64,000 bases of DNA, taken from Pelotalea chapellei. GTDB taxonomy: Bacteria; Desulfobacterota; Desulfuromonadia; Geobacterales; Pseudopelobacteraceae. Every line of letters begins with the position of its first letter. Position 1 is the stretch's first letter. The stretch spans positions 124,001-188,000 of the forward strand of contig NZ_JAHDYS010000001.1 of NCBI RefSeq assembly GCF_018531195.1, written 5' to 3'. Positions 1 to 9,907 of the stretch are shown one piece after another. Both the position numbers and the translations under genes were made by a program. The notes beneath the pieces were generated by a model. That model was not told the origin of the DNA. It was given only the letters and a program-made list of their open reading frames with translations, and did no database searches.

Positions 1-38
1 CCCAAAAAACCTGTGGCACCGGTGACAAACGTTTTCAA
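1..38 (-). CDS. hpnA: Start of NAD-dependent sugar epimerase, probably hopanoid-associated HpnA (partial)
   Basis: Only the first 12 codons lie in the window; the rest runs off the left edge. Read from a TTG at 38, the minus strand gives (M)KTFVTGATGFLG, the N-terminal beta strand and GxxGxxG dinucleotide loop of short-chain dehydrogenase/epimerase proteins. An AGGAG lies 10 bases upstream and no ATG or GTG is in frame nearby, so TTG is the likely start. The gene follows squalene-hopene cyclase on the same strand, where hopanoid clusters often carry HpnA. The epimerase fold is clear from the motif; the HpnA name is inferred from context. Confidence 0.5.
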   Translation of the reverse strand, partial: MKTFVTGATGFL

Positions 39-93
39 AAGTGTGTAACTCCTCTTATGAAACCTTTTAAACCTTATCTGCTGCAGAAAATAG

Positions 94-127
94 GAGAAGC
101 CCCGGATTGTGGCAAACACGGGGCTTC
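94..127 (-). terminator. Hairpin downstream of shc
   Basis: GGAGAAGCCCCG and CGGGGCTTCC form an inverted repeat of about ten pairs with a 12-base loop. On the minus strand it is followed by TATTTTC, a weak T-rich tail. It sits between shc and the hpnA-like gene, so it may only partly stop transcription or protect the shc 3' end. Confidence 0.5.
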
Positions 128-150
128 CAACCAATCAGTGCCAGATTTAT

Positions 151-2202
151 CTACTGTTTCTGCTTAGCCTCGCCTCCGGTCAAACGCCGGTATTTACCCA
201 AAGCGGTCAATGGGAAACAGTTGCGGTAAATGTGATACTTGATCATGAAAAATTTGGGGAAGCCGGTTCCGGTGAAAGCATCTTCGTCCCAGGTGCCATC
301 CTGCTTCTGGTGTGACAGCAGATAATCAATTCCACGGGCAGCGGCTTGAGAGTTAACTTCACCGGCGGCAATGAGCGCCAGAAGTGCCCAGGCAGTCTGC
401 GAGGCTGTGCTCGGGCCGCTTCCCATCAGCGAGCGGTCGAAGTAGGATTCGCACACTTCGCCCCAGCCGCCATCAATATTCTGTTTGGACTTGAACCAGT
501 TAACCGCTTTTTTGATGTACGGCAGGGTCATGTCTTCACCGATAGCTTCAAGTCCGCACAAAACAGACCAGCTGCCGTAAATGTAGTTGACACCCCAGCG
601 CCCCCACCAGGGTCCTTCTGGCTCCTGCTCTTTTTTTATGAATTCGAGCGCCCGCACTGCGATGGGATTATTTTTGGAATAATTGAAATTGCCCATCAGT
701 TCAAGCATGCGGCCGGTCAGGTCAGCCGTGGGAGGATCGATCAACGCCTCCAGATCCGCGAAAGGGATCTTGTTAAGCATATGTTTTGTGTTGTCTTTGT
801 CGAAAGCTCCCCACCCGCCGTTTTGACTCTGCATGCCCAGACACCAGGCGATGCCGCGCTTGATGGCCTGCTCCTTGTGCTTGCTGTCGGTCGCCTTGAT
901 GTTTTTTATGGCCATGATTACGAAGCCGGAATCATCAACATCCGGATACCAATCATTGAGGAATTCAAAGGCCCATCCACCTGGTTCCAGCTCCGGAGAT
1001 TTAACCTGCCAGTCACCTTTGCGCCGCACCTCAAGATCGAGGAGCCATTTGGCAGCTTTGACCAGGGCCGGATGATCCGTCGGCACACCTGCTTCCTGCA
1101 TGGCCACCAGTGCAAGTGCAGTATCCCATACGGGAGATACACACGATTGCAGCACGATGCTCTCTTCATCCTCGATGCAGAAGTTGGCCAGCGCTTCCAA
1201 CCCCTTGGCAATGGCAGGATGATCATTGGCATAGCCCAGACAGTGCAGCGCCAGGATCGAGTTGAGCATGGCCGGTTGAATCCCGCCCCAGTCGCCGGTC
1301 GATTCCTGATGTTCCAGAATCCACTGCTCGGTGGTCGCGATTGCTTTTTTCTTGAATGGTCGAATCGGGCTAGATTCATATACCTTGAGAAGATGATCGA
1401 CACCGATGAAAAAGTTTTTCAGGGTGAAAATGCCATCTTCCTTTGTAAAGGTGTAATCGATTGGACGTGGCGGACGAAGGTAGAGTTCCTGAACTCGTGC
1501 CCAGGGAGGCACTTTGCAGACCGGGCGTTCAGCCATCACCAGTGAGAGTGGAATAATGGTAGCGCGCGCCCAGCTCGAAAACTCATAGACATTCAGATAA
1601 GCCCAATCGGGCAGAAGCATGAGTTCAACCGGCATTGACGGCACGCCAAGCCAGGAAAACTCACCGAACATAGCCAGGAAGATCTTGGTAAATACCCTGC
1701 TTTTGAGGATGCCACCATTGGCAAGGATGAATTCCCTGGCTTTGACCATTGCCTCATGTTCAGCAGGATACCCGGCCAGCTTCAGGGCAAAATACGCCTC
1801 GATGGTGGTTGAGAGATCCCCGGGACCATTGTACCAGAGCGTCCAGAAACCCTCGGCAGTCTGCTTACTCAGAATATAGTTGGCCAGCTTGCGTTCGCGC
1901 ACCTTGTCAACCATGCCCAAAAAGTGAAAGAGCATGATGTATTCGGCGGTGATGGTGACGTTGGATTCGAGCTCCGCCCACCAGTAGCCACCAGGCAACT
2001 GTTCGCGAAAAAAGAAATCCCGGCTACGTTCAATAGCTTGGTCCAAAGGATTATTGGCCTCACCAACCATCCTTTTCCAAATGGAAGGCGGCAGGTGATG
2101 CACTTTGGATGATGCTTTCGGGGATATATCGAGGACCGGTGCTGCCGTCTCTATATTAAAGGACGTTAAAGATGTGGAAATTTGGTATTTACCTGGATTC
2201 AT
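151..2202 (-). CDS. shc: Squalene-hopene cyclase
   Basis: Cyclises squalene to hopene/hopanol, the first committed step of hopanoid synthesis, as a monotopic membrane enzyme. The 683-residue protein has the catalytic acid motif DVDD near residue 420 (in PDVDDSGF) and many QW repeats of the type QxxDGTW or QNGGWG spread along the chain, as expected for a double alpha/alpha-barrel triterpene cyclase. Length is normal for the family, with a roughly 35-residue N-terminal extension. The neighbour on the same strand is the start of an hpnA-like gene, which supports a hopanoid locus. A poorly conserved gap of about 240 bases separates it from the divergent yhbY gene. Confidence 0.95.
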   Translation of the reverse strand: MNPGKYQISTSLTSFNIETAAPVLDISPKASSKVHHLPPSIWKRMVGEANNPLDQAIERSRDFFFREQLPGGYWWAELESNVTITAEYIMLFHFLGMVDKVRERKLANYILSKQTAEGFWTLWYNGPGDLSTTIEAYFALKLAGYPAEHEAMVKAREFILANGGILKSRVFTKIFLAMFGEFSWLGVPSMPVELMLLPDWAYLNVYEFSSWARATIIPLSLVMAERPVCKVPPWARVQELYLRPPRPIDYTFTKEDGIFTLKNFFIGVDHLLKVYESSPIRPFKKKAIATTEQWILEHQESTGDWGGIQPAMLNSILALHCLGYANDHPAIAKGLEALANFCIEDEESIVLQSCVSPVWDTALALVAMQEAGVPTDHPALVKAAKWLLDLEVRRKGDWQVKSPELEPGGWAFEFLNDWYPDVDDSGFVIMAIKNIKATDSKHKEQAIKRGIAWCLGMQSQNGGWGAFDKDNTKHMLNKIPFADLEALIDPPTADLTGRMLELMGNFNYSKNNPIAVRALEFIKKEQEPEGPWWGRWGVNYIYGSWSVLCGLEAIGEDMTLPYIKKAVNWFKSKQNIDGGWGEVCESYFDRSLMGSGPSTASQTAWALLALIAAGEVNSQAAARGIDYLLSHQKQDGTWDEDAFTGTGFPKFFMIKYHIYRNCFPLTALGKYRRLTGGEAKQKQ

Positions 2203-2440
2203 TCACAAAGCTCCTGAAGAGTCGCATCGCGACGGCACTGTGATTGCATGACTTACAAATGATCGTTGATAGCATGAAAAATATAAAATGTATATTACTT
2301 TCCCATACCAAAATGCCAGAACACTGCACCAGAAGCCGGCCTTCATGGCTTTTCACATCCACAATTGAGCTTTGCCTGCAAGAACTGCTATGTTATACAT
2401 AGTCGCTTATGAAATCTGTTTCAAGGAGAGAGGTATAACA

Positions 2441-2761
2441 ATGTTAACAGGAAAACAGAAGCGTCACCTGCGGGCTCTCGGCCACAGTCTCAAGCCGCTG
2501 ATCCTGATAGGCAAAAAGGAAATCGAGGAGGCACTGGTTGCAGAAACCGTTGCTGCCCTTGATTTTCATGAATTGGTCAAGGTGAAGCTTCTGGAAAGCT
2601 GCATGCTGGACAAACACGAAGCATCAACCATGCTGGCCGAGGCCTGCAATGCTGAGGTAGCCCAGGTTGTGGGCAAAACATTCCTGCTGTATCGTCCTGC
2701 TACGACTCCGGTAATTACGTTGCCTAAAAACGATACTTCCACCAAAGGCAAACAGTCATGA
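2441..2761 (+). CDS. yhbY: YhbY-family (CRM domain) RNA-binding protein
   Basis: Small ribosome-associated RNA-binding protein of 106 residues. The N-terminal MLTGKQKRHLRALGHSLKPL is typical of YhbY, as is the IGKKEI segment. In Escherichia coli the homologue binds pre-50S particles and takes part in assembly. I chose ATG 2441 because AAGGAGAG lies just upstream; a longer frame to 2372 has no family similarity. The stop overlaps the next start (ATGA at 2758), so it is translationally coupled to gph. The C-terminal 20 residues are variable and polar. Confidence 0.9.
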   Translation: MLTGKQKRHLRALGHSLKPLILIGKKEIEEALVAETVAALDFHELVKVKLLESCMLDKHEASTMLAEACNAEVAQVVGKTFLLYRPATTPVITLPKNDTSTKGKQS

Positions 2762-3408
2762 CCGTGGGTGCCGTACTCTTTGACCTGGATGGCACTCTGG
2801 TCGACTCCCTTGATGACCTCACTGATGCGGTCAACTATACTCGGAGCCAGTTTGGCATGGCGGCACTGGCCACGACTGAGGTGCGCCGAATGATCGGTAA
2901 AGGTTCACGTAACCTGGTACAGCAAGCTTTACAAACCGATTGTGAAGCAGAGATCAAGCAAGGGCTGCAGTTTTTCGAAGCGTTCAACACCGCTCACATC
3001 GCAGACAAGAGCAAGCTTTACCCCGGTATCCGCGAGGTACTCGATCAACTGGATGAGCTGGCCATTCCACTGGCCATTGTCTCCAACAAGAATGAATCGC
3101 TCAGCCGCCTGATTCTTGAGGCCCTTGATATTAAGAGATATTTTCGCTCCATTAGCGGAGGCGATACATATCCTGAGCGAAAACCTTCGCCACTTCCGCT
3201 GATGCGGGTCATTCAGGACATGGGTGTCACCCCAGACGAAACGCTCATGGTGGGAGACAGCATCAACGATATTCTGGCCGGCAGACAGGCAGGAATTGCC
3301 ACTATCGGCTGCACGTGGGGTTACGGTGGACCTGATGAACTGCTGCAGGCAGACCATATGGCAGCATCCTCCCGTGATGTGGCTGACATCGTTTTAGCCA
3401 GCTTTTAA
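2758..3408 (+). CDS. gph: Phosphoglycolate phosphatase-like HAD hydrolase
   Basis: A 216-residue HAD-superfamily phosphatase. Motif I is FDLDGTLVDS near residue 9 (nucleophile and acid/base aspartates), motif II is SNK near residue 116, motif III is the lysine in PERKPSP, and motif IV is VGDSINDI. The helical cap between motifs I and II matches Gph/PGP proteins. The likely reaction is 2-phosphoglycolate to glycolate, which removes a product of DNA 3'-phosphoglycolate repair; other small phosphosugars are possible substrates. It overlaps yhbY by four bases and is followed 13 to 28 bases later by the AOR gene. Confidence 0.85.
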   Translation: MTVGAVLFDLDGTLVDSLDDLTDAVNYTRSQFGMAALATTEVRRMIGKGSRNLVQQALQTDCEAEIKQGLQFFEAFNTAHIADKSKLYPGIREVLDQLDELAIPLAIVSNKNESLSRLILEALDIKRYFRSISGGDTYPERKPSPLPLMRVIQDMGVTPDETLMVGDSINDILAGRQAGIATIGCTWGYGGPDELLQADHMAASSRDVADIVLASF

Positions 3409-3435
3409 TCTCCCATTGGCATGGAATACAAAACA

Positions 3436-5175
3436 ATGACAGGCTGGACCGGAAACATACTCCGTATTAACCTCACGGAGCACACCGCAGAACGCGAGGA
3501 AATCCCCCCACAACTGTTGGAAGAGTATTTGGGCGGCCGAGGTCTGGGAGTGCGCCTGATGCGCGACTACTTCCGGATCGACCCACTAGATCCCGCCATG
3601 CCGCTGATTTTTGCCGTTGGCCCGCTGTGTGGAACACCAGCCCCCACTTCAGCACGACTGGCGGTTGTCTCCCGTTCACCGCTCACCGGCACCATCTATG
3701 ATTGTTCTGCAGGAGGTCGTTTTGCCTGGCGATTAAAGGCAACCGGCGTGGATGTGCTATTCATCACCGGCAGAAGCCCGGAACCAGTGGCCCTGTCAAT
3801 CACGCCGGATCTGATTGAGTTCCTGCCTGCCTCCCATTTATGGGGCAGCGATATCCCCACTACTGTAGCCTCTCTCAAAGAGCGCGGCAGTGTGGCTGCC
3901 ATCGGTCCAGCCGGCGAAAACGGCGTCCTGTTTGCAAACATCATGATGGGTGAAGGTAATTCCGTGGGCCGCGGCGGACTTGGCGCAGTGATGGGGGCAA
4001 AAAATCTGAAGGCCGTTGTAGTAAACGGTGATCGTCAGACAGCGATTGCAGATCCGCAGCTCTTGAATAAAGCCCGCCAGGATGTGATGCGTCTCTTCAA
4101 GGCCTCCCCGATTATCTTTGGTCCCCTGGGCATTGCCGAATTCGGTACACCTGTGCTGGTGGACCTGCTGGCCCAGCGCCGCATGGCACCCACGGACAAT
4201 TTTCGTACAACCTTCTTCGAGCATTCCGCCAATTACTCAGGTCCAGCCATAAAAGAGGCCTGCCAGGCAAAAAAGGAAGGCTGCTACGGCTGCCCGATCC
4301 AGTGCAAAAAATCTGCGCCCGACGGGACCCATCTCCCTGAGTATGAAACCGTCTCACACTTCGGCGGCTTGAACCGGGTACATGATTTAACCGCCATCAT
4401 CCGGTCTAATCAACTCTGCAACATCCTGGGAATGGATACCATTTCAGCAGCAGCCACTCTCTCGGCCTGGGGTGAAATTCGGGGCAGTTTTCCAACTGCT
4501 GATGAGATACCGGGCCTGCTGGAAGAAATGGCCCTGGCTAGAGGCCATGGAGAACTGCTGGCGCTCGGTTCTCGACGTATGGCGGAGCAATTGGGGCATG
4601 GTGAGCTCTCTATGACCGTCAAATCCCTGGAACTGCCGGCATATGATCCACGGGGTGCCTACGGCATGGCCTTGGCCTACTGCACCAGTAACCGCGGCGG
4701 CTGCCATCTGCGTGCCTACCCCATTTCCCACGAAATCCTGCGCAAACCGGTACCCACCGACCGTTTCTCCTTTTCCGGAAAAGCACGCATCATCACCATA
4801 GCCGAAGACAGCAACGCTGCAGTGGATTCGCTCGTGGCCTGCAAGTTCTCTTTCCTCGGCGCAAGCCTTGAAGAATATGCAGAACTGCTGACCGCCACCA
4901 CCGGCATTCATTACTCGCCTCAGCGGCTGAAGGAGATCGGCAGAAACATTTGTCTGACCGAACGATTCTATAACTGCGCCAACGGGTTTTCCCGCACGGC
5001 CGACATCCTGCCTGAACGGTTCTTCAGCGAAGAAGGCAGCAGTGGTGACGGCATTGACGTCCACCCGATCAACAGGGAACGCTTCAATGAGGAGCTGGAT
5101 AAGTATTACCGGATCCGCGGCCTGAACAGCGATGGCTGCTTCGAAGATAACGATTTTCTGAATCATCTGCCATGA
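3436..5175 (+). CDS. Aldehyde:ferredoxin oxidoreductase (tungsten enzyme)
   Basis: Oxidises aldehydes to carboxylic acids with ferredoxin as partner, or the reverse, using a tungsten bis-pyranopterin cofactor and a 4Fe-4S cluster. The 579-residue chain begins MTGWTGNILRINLT, the family N-terminus; an ATG 15 bases earlier (3421) is possible but has no better ribosome site. CxxCxxxC is seen in GCYGCPIQC near residue 285, and a fourth cysteine in LVACKFSF near residue 473 completes the cluster ligands. Length is slightly below the usual 600 or so. It is followed by yraN with an ATGA overlap. The substrate cannot be told from sequence. Confidence 0.9.
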   Translation: MTGWTGNILRINLTEHTAEREEIPPQLLEEYLGGRGLGVRLMRDYFRIDPLDPAMPLIFAVGPLCGTPAPTSARLAVVSRSPLTGTIYDCSAGGRFAWRLKATGVDVLFITGRSPEPVALSITPDLIEFLPASHLWGSDIPTTVASLKERGSVAAIGPAGENGVLFANIMMGEGNSVGRGGLGAVMGAKNLKAVVVNGDRQTAIADPQLLNKARQDVMRLFKASPIIFGPLGIAEFGTPVLVDLLAQRRMAPTDNFRTTFFEHSANYSGPAIKEACQAKKEGCYGCPIQCKKSAPDGTHLPEYETVSHFGGLNRVHDLTAIIRSNQLCNILGMDTISAAATLSAWGEIRGSFPTADEIPGLLEEMALARGHGELLALGSRRMAEQLGHGELSMTVKSLELPAYDPRGAYGMALAYCTSNRGGCHLRAYPISHEILRKPVPTDRFSFSGKARIITIAEDSNAAVDSLVACKFSFLGASLEEYAELLTATTGIHYSPQRLKEIGRNICLTERFYNCANGFSRTADILPERFFSEEGSSGDGIDVHPINRERFNEELDKYYRIRGLNSDGCFEDNDFLNHLP

Positions 5176-5594
5176 AATGGCTTCCGTGGCAGAAGAATAA
5201 AACTGATGTTGATCCAGCACCGACAACTAACAAGAGTGTCGGCATTCTGGGGGAAGAAATAGCCGCCAACTTCCTGATCGCCCGCGGGCATGGGATCCTT
5301 GAGCGAAATTTTCGCTGCAAGGGGGGAGAGGTGGACATAATCGCCAGGGAAGCTGGGACCGGCTGTCTGCTGTTCGTGGAGGTCAAAACTCGTCGAGACC
5401 TTTCCTATGGAGTTCCGCAACTTGCAGTCAATGCTTTCAAGCAGCGCCAGATATCCAAAGCCGCACTGACCTGGCTTACAAAAAAACGGCTGCATGACTG
5501 CAATGCCCGCTTTGACGTGATCGCCATTCTTTTGTCGGCTGATGGTCTGCATAAAGTTGAACATATCACCAACGCTTTTGAGCTGGCTTTTTAA
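5172..5594 (+). CDS. yraN: YraN/UPF0102 family nuclease-fold protein
   Basis: A 140-residue protein with the UPF0102 core: GxxGExxAxxFL near residue 20, GHGILERNFRCKGGEVDII, and LLFVEVKTR. The E-D-ExK layout (GGEVD, EVK) is that of restriction-endonuclease-like folds such as Holliday-junction resolvases. The biological role is not settled. Its start overlaps the AOR stop by four bases. A gap of 44 bases with AAAGGAG leads to the next gene. The first 20 residues are basic and variable. Confidence 0.88.
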   Translation: MKWLPWQKNKTDVDPAPTTNKSVGILGEEIAANFLIARGHGILERNFRCKGGEVDIIAREAGTGCLLFVEVKTRRDLSYGVPQLAVNAFKQRQISKAALTWLTKKRLHDCNARFDVIAILLSADGLHKVEHITNAFELAF

Positions 5595-5638
5595 TTACTG
5601 TCCTTGCAGCTCTTTTATTCCAAACAAAAGGAGCAACC

Positions 5639-6490
5639 ATGCCCGATTTTACGGCTGTTCTTGCCCAGATAAAACCCAAACTCGGTTGCGTCGCCGACAA
5701 CCTTGCACTGATCGAAGAGCGCATACAACAGGCGATTATCCAAAAGGCTGAGCTGGTCATTTTCCCCGAGCTTGCATTGACCGGTTATTTCCTGAAAGAC
5801 CTGGTGCCCGAAGTGGCGCTGCGGCTCGATTCACCTGAAATTCTGCGGCTGACGGAGCTGTCCAGCCAGATTTCCATCGCCTTCGGTTTTGTCGAGGTGA
5901 CCGATGACTACCGCTTCTTCAACTCCGCTCTCTACCTGGAAGATGGCAATATCAAACACCTGCACCGCAAGGTATATCTCCCCACCTATGGCCTGTTTGA
6001 CGAGCAGCGCTATCTGGCTCGCGGTGAACGGTTCCGGGCGTTCGATACGAAATTCGGCCGCATGGGTATGTTGATCTGCGAGGACATGTGGCACCTCTCT
6101 TCTTCCTACATTCTGGCCATGGACGGCGCCGCAACCCTGCTTTGTCTTTCCAGCAGTCCCAGTCGGGGCATTGAGGGAGAATCTCTCGGTTCAGCCACAG
6201 CCTGGCAAAAACTTACCACCACCACCGCCATGTTCCTCAACTGTCGGGTCTTTTACTGCAATCGGGTCGGCTACGAAGATGGCATCAACTTCTGGGGCGG
6301 TTCCGAGTACATCTCTCCAGCGGGAGAATCAGTGGTGCGCGCCGGCCTGATGGTTGAAGACAATGTGACCATAACGGTGGATGAAGGTGCCTTGCGTAGA
6401 GAGAGGATATTTTCTCCCATGCTGCGTGATGAGAATTTGTTTGTGACAGTACAGGAACTTAAGCGCATCGAACGCGAAAGGAGCCAGTGA
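5639..6490 (+). CDS. Nitrilase-superfamily amidase, likely glutaminase partner of NadE
   Basis: A 283-residue carbon-nitrogen hydrolase. The catalytic triad is visible: Glu in FPELALTGY (about residue 43), Lys in [10 protein letters not shown] (about 112) and Cys in GMLICEDMW (about 146). It matches the N-terminal glutaminase domain of two-domain glutamine-dependent NAD synthetases. Its stop shares bases with the nadE start (TGATG), so the two look like the split halves of that enzyme: this one would release ammonia from glutamine for the synthetase. An independent omega-amidase role cannot be excluded. ATG 5639 has AAAAGGAG at proper spacing. Confidence 0.8.
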   Translation: MPDFTAVLAQIKPKLGCVADNLALIEERIQQAIIQKAELVIFPELALTGYFLKDLVPEVALRLDSPEILRLTELSSQISIAFGFVEVTDDYRFFNSALYLEDGNIKHLHRKVYLPTYGLFDEQRYLARGERFRAFDTKFGRMGMLICEDMWHLSSSYILAMDGAATLLCLSSSPSRGIEGESLGSATAWQKLTTTTAMFLNCRVFYCNRVGYEDGINFWGGSEYISPAGESVVRAGLMVEDNVTITVDEGALRRERIFSPMLRDENLFVTVQELKRIERERSQ

Positions 6491-7311
6491 TGGCTGGATT
6501 AACTGCAAACACGACATTACTTCGGCAGATACTGGTTGGATTTGTGCGCGATGAGGTGCACAAGGTTGGAATCAGGAAAGCGGTCTTGGGCCTGTCAGGC
6601 GGAATTGACTCGGCACTGGTGGCGTTTATTGCTGCCGAGGCCTTGGGCCCGAAGAACGTGCATGCGATCTGTATGCCCTACAAGAGCAGTAATCCGGAAA
6701 GCGAGGTACATGCCCGCCTGGTTGCAGAAGCCTGTGGCATCGATTTCACGGTTATCCCGATCACACCGATGGTGGACGCCTACTTCGATAATTTCCCCAG
6801 TGCCGATAACATGAGACGGGGCAACAAAATGGCCAGGGAACGGATGACCATACTTTTCGATCACTCTGCCTTGCTTTCGGCTCTGGTGCTCGGAACCAGC
6901 AACAAGACCGAACTCCTCTTGGGGTATGGGACCTTATACGGCGACATGGCTAGCGCCTTGAATCCAATCGGTGACCTGTACAAAACCCAGGTCTGGCAAC
7001 TTTCCGCAGAAATGGGCGTCCCCTCTGCCGTCATAGAAAAAAAGCCCTCTGCAGACCTGTGGGCCGGTCAGACCGATGAAGAAGAACTGGGCTTCACCTA
7101 TAATCAGGTGGATGAACTGTTAGGCCGCATGGTAGACCAGCGTCTGAGCAGGGATGAACTGATCAAGGCTGGATTCAATCCGGAATTTGTCGATACTGTT
7201 TATGGGAAGATACAAAATTCACACTTCAAACGGCGGCTGCCGGTGATTGCCAAAGTTTCCAACCGTACCATTGATCGAGATTTCCGCTATTCCCGCGATT
7301 GGGGAAAATAA
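6490..7311 (+). CDS. nadE: NAD(+) synthetase
   Basis: Adenylates the carboxyl of nicotinic acid adenine dinucleotide and amidates it to NAD+. The 273-residue protein has the ATP-pyrophosphatase P-loop LSGGIDSAL near residue 36, GTSNKTE, and the C-terminal KRRLP segment. It lacks the glutaminase domain, which is supplied by the gene just upstream. A GTG at 6487 is also in frame, but ATG 6490 overlaps the upstream stop and is the simpler choice. A SUI1-family gene starts right after the stop. Confidence 0.92.
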   Translation: MAGLTANTTLLRQILVGFVRDEVHKVGIRKAVLGLSGGIDSALVAFIAAEALGPKNVHAICMPYKSSNPESEVHARLVAEACGIDFTVIPITPMVDAYFDNFPSADNMRRGNKMARERMTILFDHSALLSALVLGTSNKTELLLGYGTLYGDMASALNPIGDLYKTQVWQLSAEMGVPSAVIEKKPSADLWAGQTDEEELGFTYNQVDELLGRMVDQRLSRDELIKAGFNPEFVDTVYGKIQNSHFKRRLPVIAKVSNRTIDRDFRYSRDWGK

Positions 7312-7312
7312 C

Positions 7313-7660
7313 ATGAAAAACAGCAACGCAACGCTTGTCTACTCATCAGAGACAGGCCGCATATCGACTGACCAAAAAACCAGCCAGAAGCAGACCACAA
7401 TCAATAGGAATAACCCAACCGACGGAACAGTCAGGCTGCAACGACAAACCAAAGGGCGTGGAGGCGGTATTGTTATTGTGATTACCGGACTTCCTCTCGG
7501 AGTGGATGAACTGAAAGATTTGGCCGGAGCGCTAAAAAAGCGCTGCGGATGCGGCGGTACAATTAAAGATGGTATTATCGAGATCCAGGGAGACCATCGT
7601 GAAACCCTGCTGCAGGAACTTCAGCAACGCGGTTTCCGTGTAAAATTGAGTGGCGGGTGA
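7313..7660 (+). CDS. SUI1/eIF1-family (YciH-like) translation factor
   Basis: A 115-residue protein whose second half is a SUI1 domain: GRGGGIVIVITGLPL, then LKKRCGCGGTIKDGIIEIQGDHRETL, ending GFRVKLSGG. This alpha/beta fold is shared by eukaryotic eIF1 and bacterial YciH, which affects start-codon and initiator-tRNA fidelity in vitro. The first 45 residues are polar, Gln/Thr-rich and probably disordered. I chose ATG 7313, two bases after the nadE stop; the upstream extension overlaps nadE and is not SUI1-like. No obvious terminator follows before the tRNA gene. Confidence 0.85.
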   Translation: MKNSNATLVYSSETGRISTDQKTSQKQTTINRNNPTDGTVRLQRQTKGRGGGIVIVITGLPLGVDELKDLAGALKKRCGCGGTIKDGIIEIQGDHRETLLQELQQRGFRVKLSGG

Positions 7661-7820
7661 CACCGTCAGCATCTGTTGCCCCACGTATACGCACCAGGTT
7701 AAAAATATTGCAGTATAATTGTTGACGAAACGACCTGCGGCGTGATATTGATTTGAACTTTGATTGTCCCTGCTTTAAGAAAAAGCTTCAGTAGGTGTTT
7801 CACAGAAAGTTTTTACATTT

Positions 7821-7905
7821 GCGAGAGTGGCGGAATTGGCAGACGCACCAGACTTAGGATCTGGCACCGTAAGGTATAGGAGTTCAAGTCTCCTCTCTCG
7901 CACCA
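7821..7905 (+). tRNA. tRNA-Leu(TAG)
   Basis: An 85-base class II tRNA with encoded CCA. The acceptor stem GCGAGAG pairs with CTCTCGC, the D-loop has GGCGGAATTGGCAGACGC, and the T arm reads AGTTCAAGTCTC. The anticodon loop GACTTAGGATCT carries TAG. A variable arm is present, as leucine tRNAs require. It sits 66 bases before tig. Confidence 0.97.
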
Positions 7906-7971
7906 CATTATCCTTCCTTTTTTTACATATACCCGAATCAGCATTATACTTTAAATCGAAAGGCCACTTCC

Positions 7972-9288
7972 ATGCAGGTTACTGTTGAAGCAATCAATCC
8001 GGTTACTAAGAAAGTTTTCATAGAAATCCCCTCCGAGCAGGTGGATGCTGAAATCGAAAAAACCTACGCCAATATCCAGAAAAAAGCCAAGCTCCAGGGA
8101 TTCCGTCCCGGCAAAGCTCCCATGCAACTTGTCAAACGCACCTATAGCGACGCAATGCGTGACCAGGTCATGCGGCGTTTTTACGAGCAGACTCTCTTTA
8201 AAGCACTTGATGAACATAAAATTGAACCGATCGATTCCCCTACTATTGAGAGCGATATACTTGAGCCAGGCTCACCTTTCAAATACAGTGCCCTTGTAGA
8301 AGTTATGCCGGAAGTACAGATCACTGACTACACCGGCCTGGAAGTAACCAGAGAAAAGTACAAGTTCAACCCGGAAAACATTGAGGGCGAACTTAAGCGC
8401 ATGCAGGAAAACATGGCACAGCTCGTGCCGGTTGATGAAAGCGCTGCCGTGGAAAACGGACACAAAGTAACCATCGATTACATGTTCTCTGTTGAAGGCT
8501 TCCCCGAGGAAACCTCCAACGAAGAGAATGCTGAAATCGAAGTAGGGGCCAATAAGTTGATGCCCGGTTTTGAAGAGCAGCTGGTCGGCATGAAATACGG
8601 CGAAACAAAGGATATTACCGTAACCTTACCCGAAGGTTACCGTACTTCCGAAGCAGCAGGCAAAGATGGGGTTTTTAAAGTAACTATTAAAGATATTAAA
8701 CGCAAAGAATTGCCTGAGCTCAATGACGAATTCGCCCAACAGTTTGGCGAATACGGTACAATGAAGGAACTTCGTGAGAAAATGTCCGAGTACCACCAGA
8801 AACAGGAAATGGAGCGTATTGAAAACGAGCAGAAAGAGCGCGTTATCCAAGCCCTGATCGAAAAGAATCCCTTGGAAGTCCCTCAATCAATGGTCAAGCG
8901 CCAGCTCGACCACATGCTGGAGAACTTAAAAAATCGACTCAAGAGTCAGCATATGTCCATTGAAATGATGGGCTTAGACGATGAGGGTTTCCGTCAGCGT
9001 TTCCGTGAATCTGCAGAGAACAAAGTTAAAGGCGGGCTCCTGTTGATGGCTTTGGTTGAAAAGGAAAATATCAGCGTGACTGATGAAGACCTGGAGCAGC
9101 GCTACGAGCAGATCTCCGGTGGAAACGCAGATATGCTCGGTCGCATTAAGGAATACTACGGTACCAACCGCAGTAATAAAAACAACCTGATTTCTGAAAT
9201 CAAGGAAGACAAAGCCATCAGCCTCCTGCTTGAAAAAGCTGTCGTCACTGAGGTTGATTCTATCGAACGGAAGTCTGAGCAGGAGTAG
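7972..9288 (+). CDS. tig: Trigger factor
   Basis: Ribosome-bound chaperone and peptidyl-prolyl isomerase acting on nascent chains. The 438-residue protein has the ribosome-docking signature [12 protein letters not shown] near residue 44, a central FKBP-like domain (about 150-245, with [10 protein letters not shown]-type strand and [10 protein letters not shown]) and a long charged helical C-terminal chaperone domain. It opens the conserved tig-clpP-clpX order. ATG 7972 has a weak upstream AAAGG. The 3' end is 19 bases from clpP. Confidence 0.96.
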   Translation: MQVTVEAINPVTKKVFIEIPSEQVDAEIEKTYANIQKKAKLQGFRPGKAPMQLVKRTYSDAMRDQVMRRFYEQTLFKALDEHKIEPIDSPTIESDILEPGSPFKYSALVEVMPEVQITDYTGLEVTREKYKFNPENIEGELKRMQENMAQLVPVDESAAVENGHKVTIDYMFSVEGFPEETSNEENAEIEVGANKLMPGFEEQLVGMKYGETKDITVTLPEGYRTSEAAGKDGVFKVTIKDIKRKELPELNDEFAQQFGEYGTMKELREKMSEYHQKQEMERIENEQKERVIQALIEKNPLEVPQSMVKRQLDHMLENLKNRLKSQHMSIEMMGLDDEGFRQRFRESAENKVKGGLLLMALVEKENISVTDEDLEQRYEQISGGNADMLGRIKEYYGTNRSNKNNLISEIKEDKAISLLLEKAVVTEVDSIERKSEQE

Positions 9289-9307
9289 CACGCAAGGAAA
9301 GGGCATC

Positions 9308-9907
9308 ATGTACATACCCATTGTAGTAGAGCAAACCGGCCGCGGAGAACGCGCCTTTGACATATATTCACGTTTGCTCAAGGAAAGGATTATTTTCCTG
9401 GGCGGTGGTATTGATGATCAAGTAGCCAATCTTATCATTGCCCAGCTGTTGTTTCTTGAGGCGGAGGATCCAGACAAGGATATTCATCTTTATATAAATT
9501 CGCCTGGAGGAGTTGTTACTTCCGGCATGGCAATTTTTGATACAATGCGCTACATCAAAGCACCAGTCTCTACCATCTGCGTCGGACAGGCTGCGTCTAT
9601 GGGAGCTTTTCTGCTGGCTGCCGGCGAAAAGGGAAAACGTTTCAGCCTCACCCACTCCCGTATTATGATTCATCAGCCATTGGGCGGTTTCCAGGGCCAG
9701 GCTACAGATATTCATATACATGCAAAAGAGATTCTGCGCATGAAAGATGAATTAAATGCCATCTTGTCTGAAATGACAGGACAGAATGTGGAAAAGATCG
9801 CGGCTGACACAGAACGTGATTATTTTCTTTCCGCCGAAGATGCTAAGGAATATGGTTTAATAGACGCTATTGTTACCAGGAAAACAGGTACCGGAGGGAC
9901 ACCATGA
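9308..9907 (+). CDS. clpP: ATP-dependent Clp protease proteolytic subunit
   Basis: Serine peptidase that forms a 14-mer barrel and degrades proteins fed by ClpX. The 199-residue protein shows the nucleophile in [14 protein letters not shown] (about Ser97), the histidine in [13 protein letters not shown] (about His122) and the aspartate in DTERDYF. The true start is the ATG at 9308, giving [20 protein letters not shown], the usual N-terminus, with AAGGAAAGGG upstream; a longer frame overlaps tig. The stop overlaps the clpX start (ATGA). Confidence 0.96.
   Translation: MYIPIVVEQTGRGERAFDIYSRLLKERIIFLGGGIDDQVANLIIAQLLFLEAEDPDKDIHLYINSPGGVVTSGMAIFDTMRYIKAPVSTICVGQAASMGAFLLAAGEKGKRFSLTHSRIMIHQPLGGFQGQATDIHIHAKEILRMKDELNAILSEMTGQNVEKIAADTERDYFLSAEDAKEYGLIDAIVTRKTGTGGTP

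Noticed and set aside
346-1545. Long plus-strand frame opposite shc (399 codons)
   Set aside because: It is antisense to a clear cyclase, has no ribosome site or family resemblance, and reflects codon bias of the minus-strand gene.
4444-5226. 260-codon minus-strand frame opposite the AOR gene
   Set aside because: Shadow of a well-supported gene; no motif or plausible start context.
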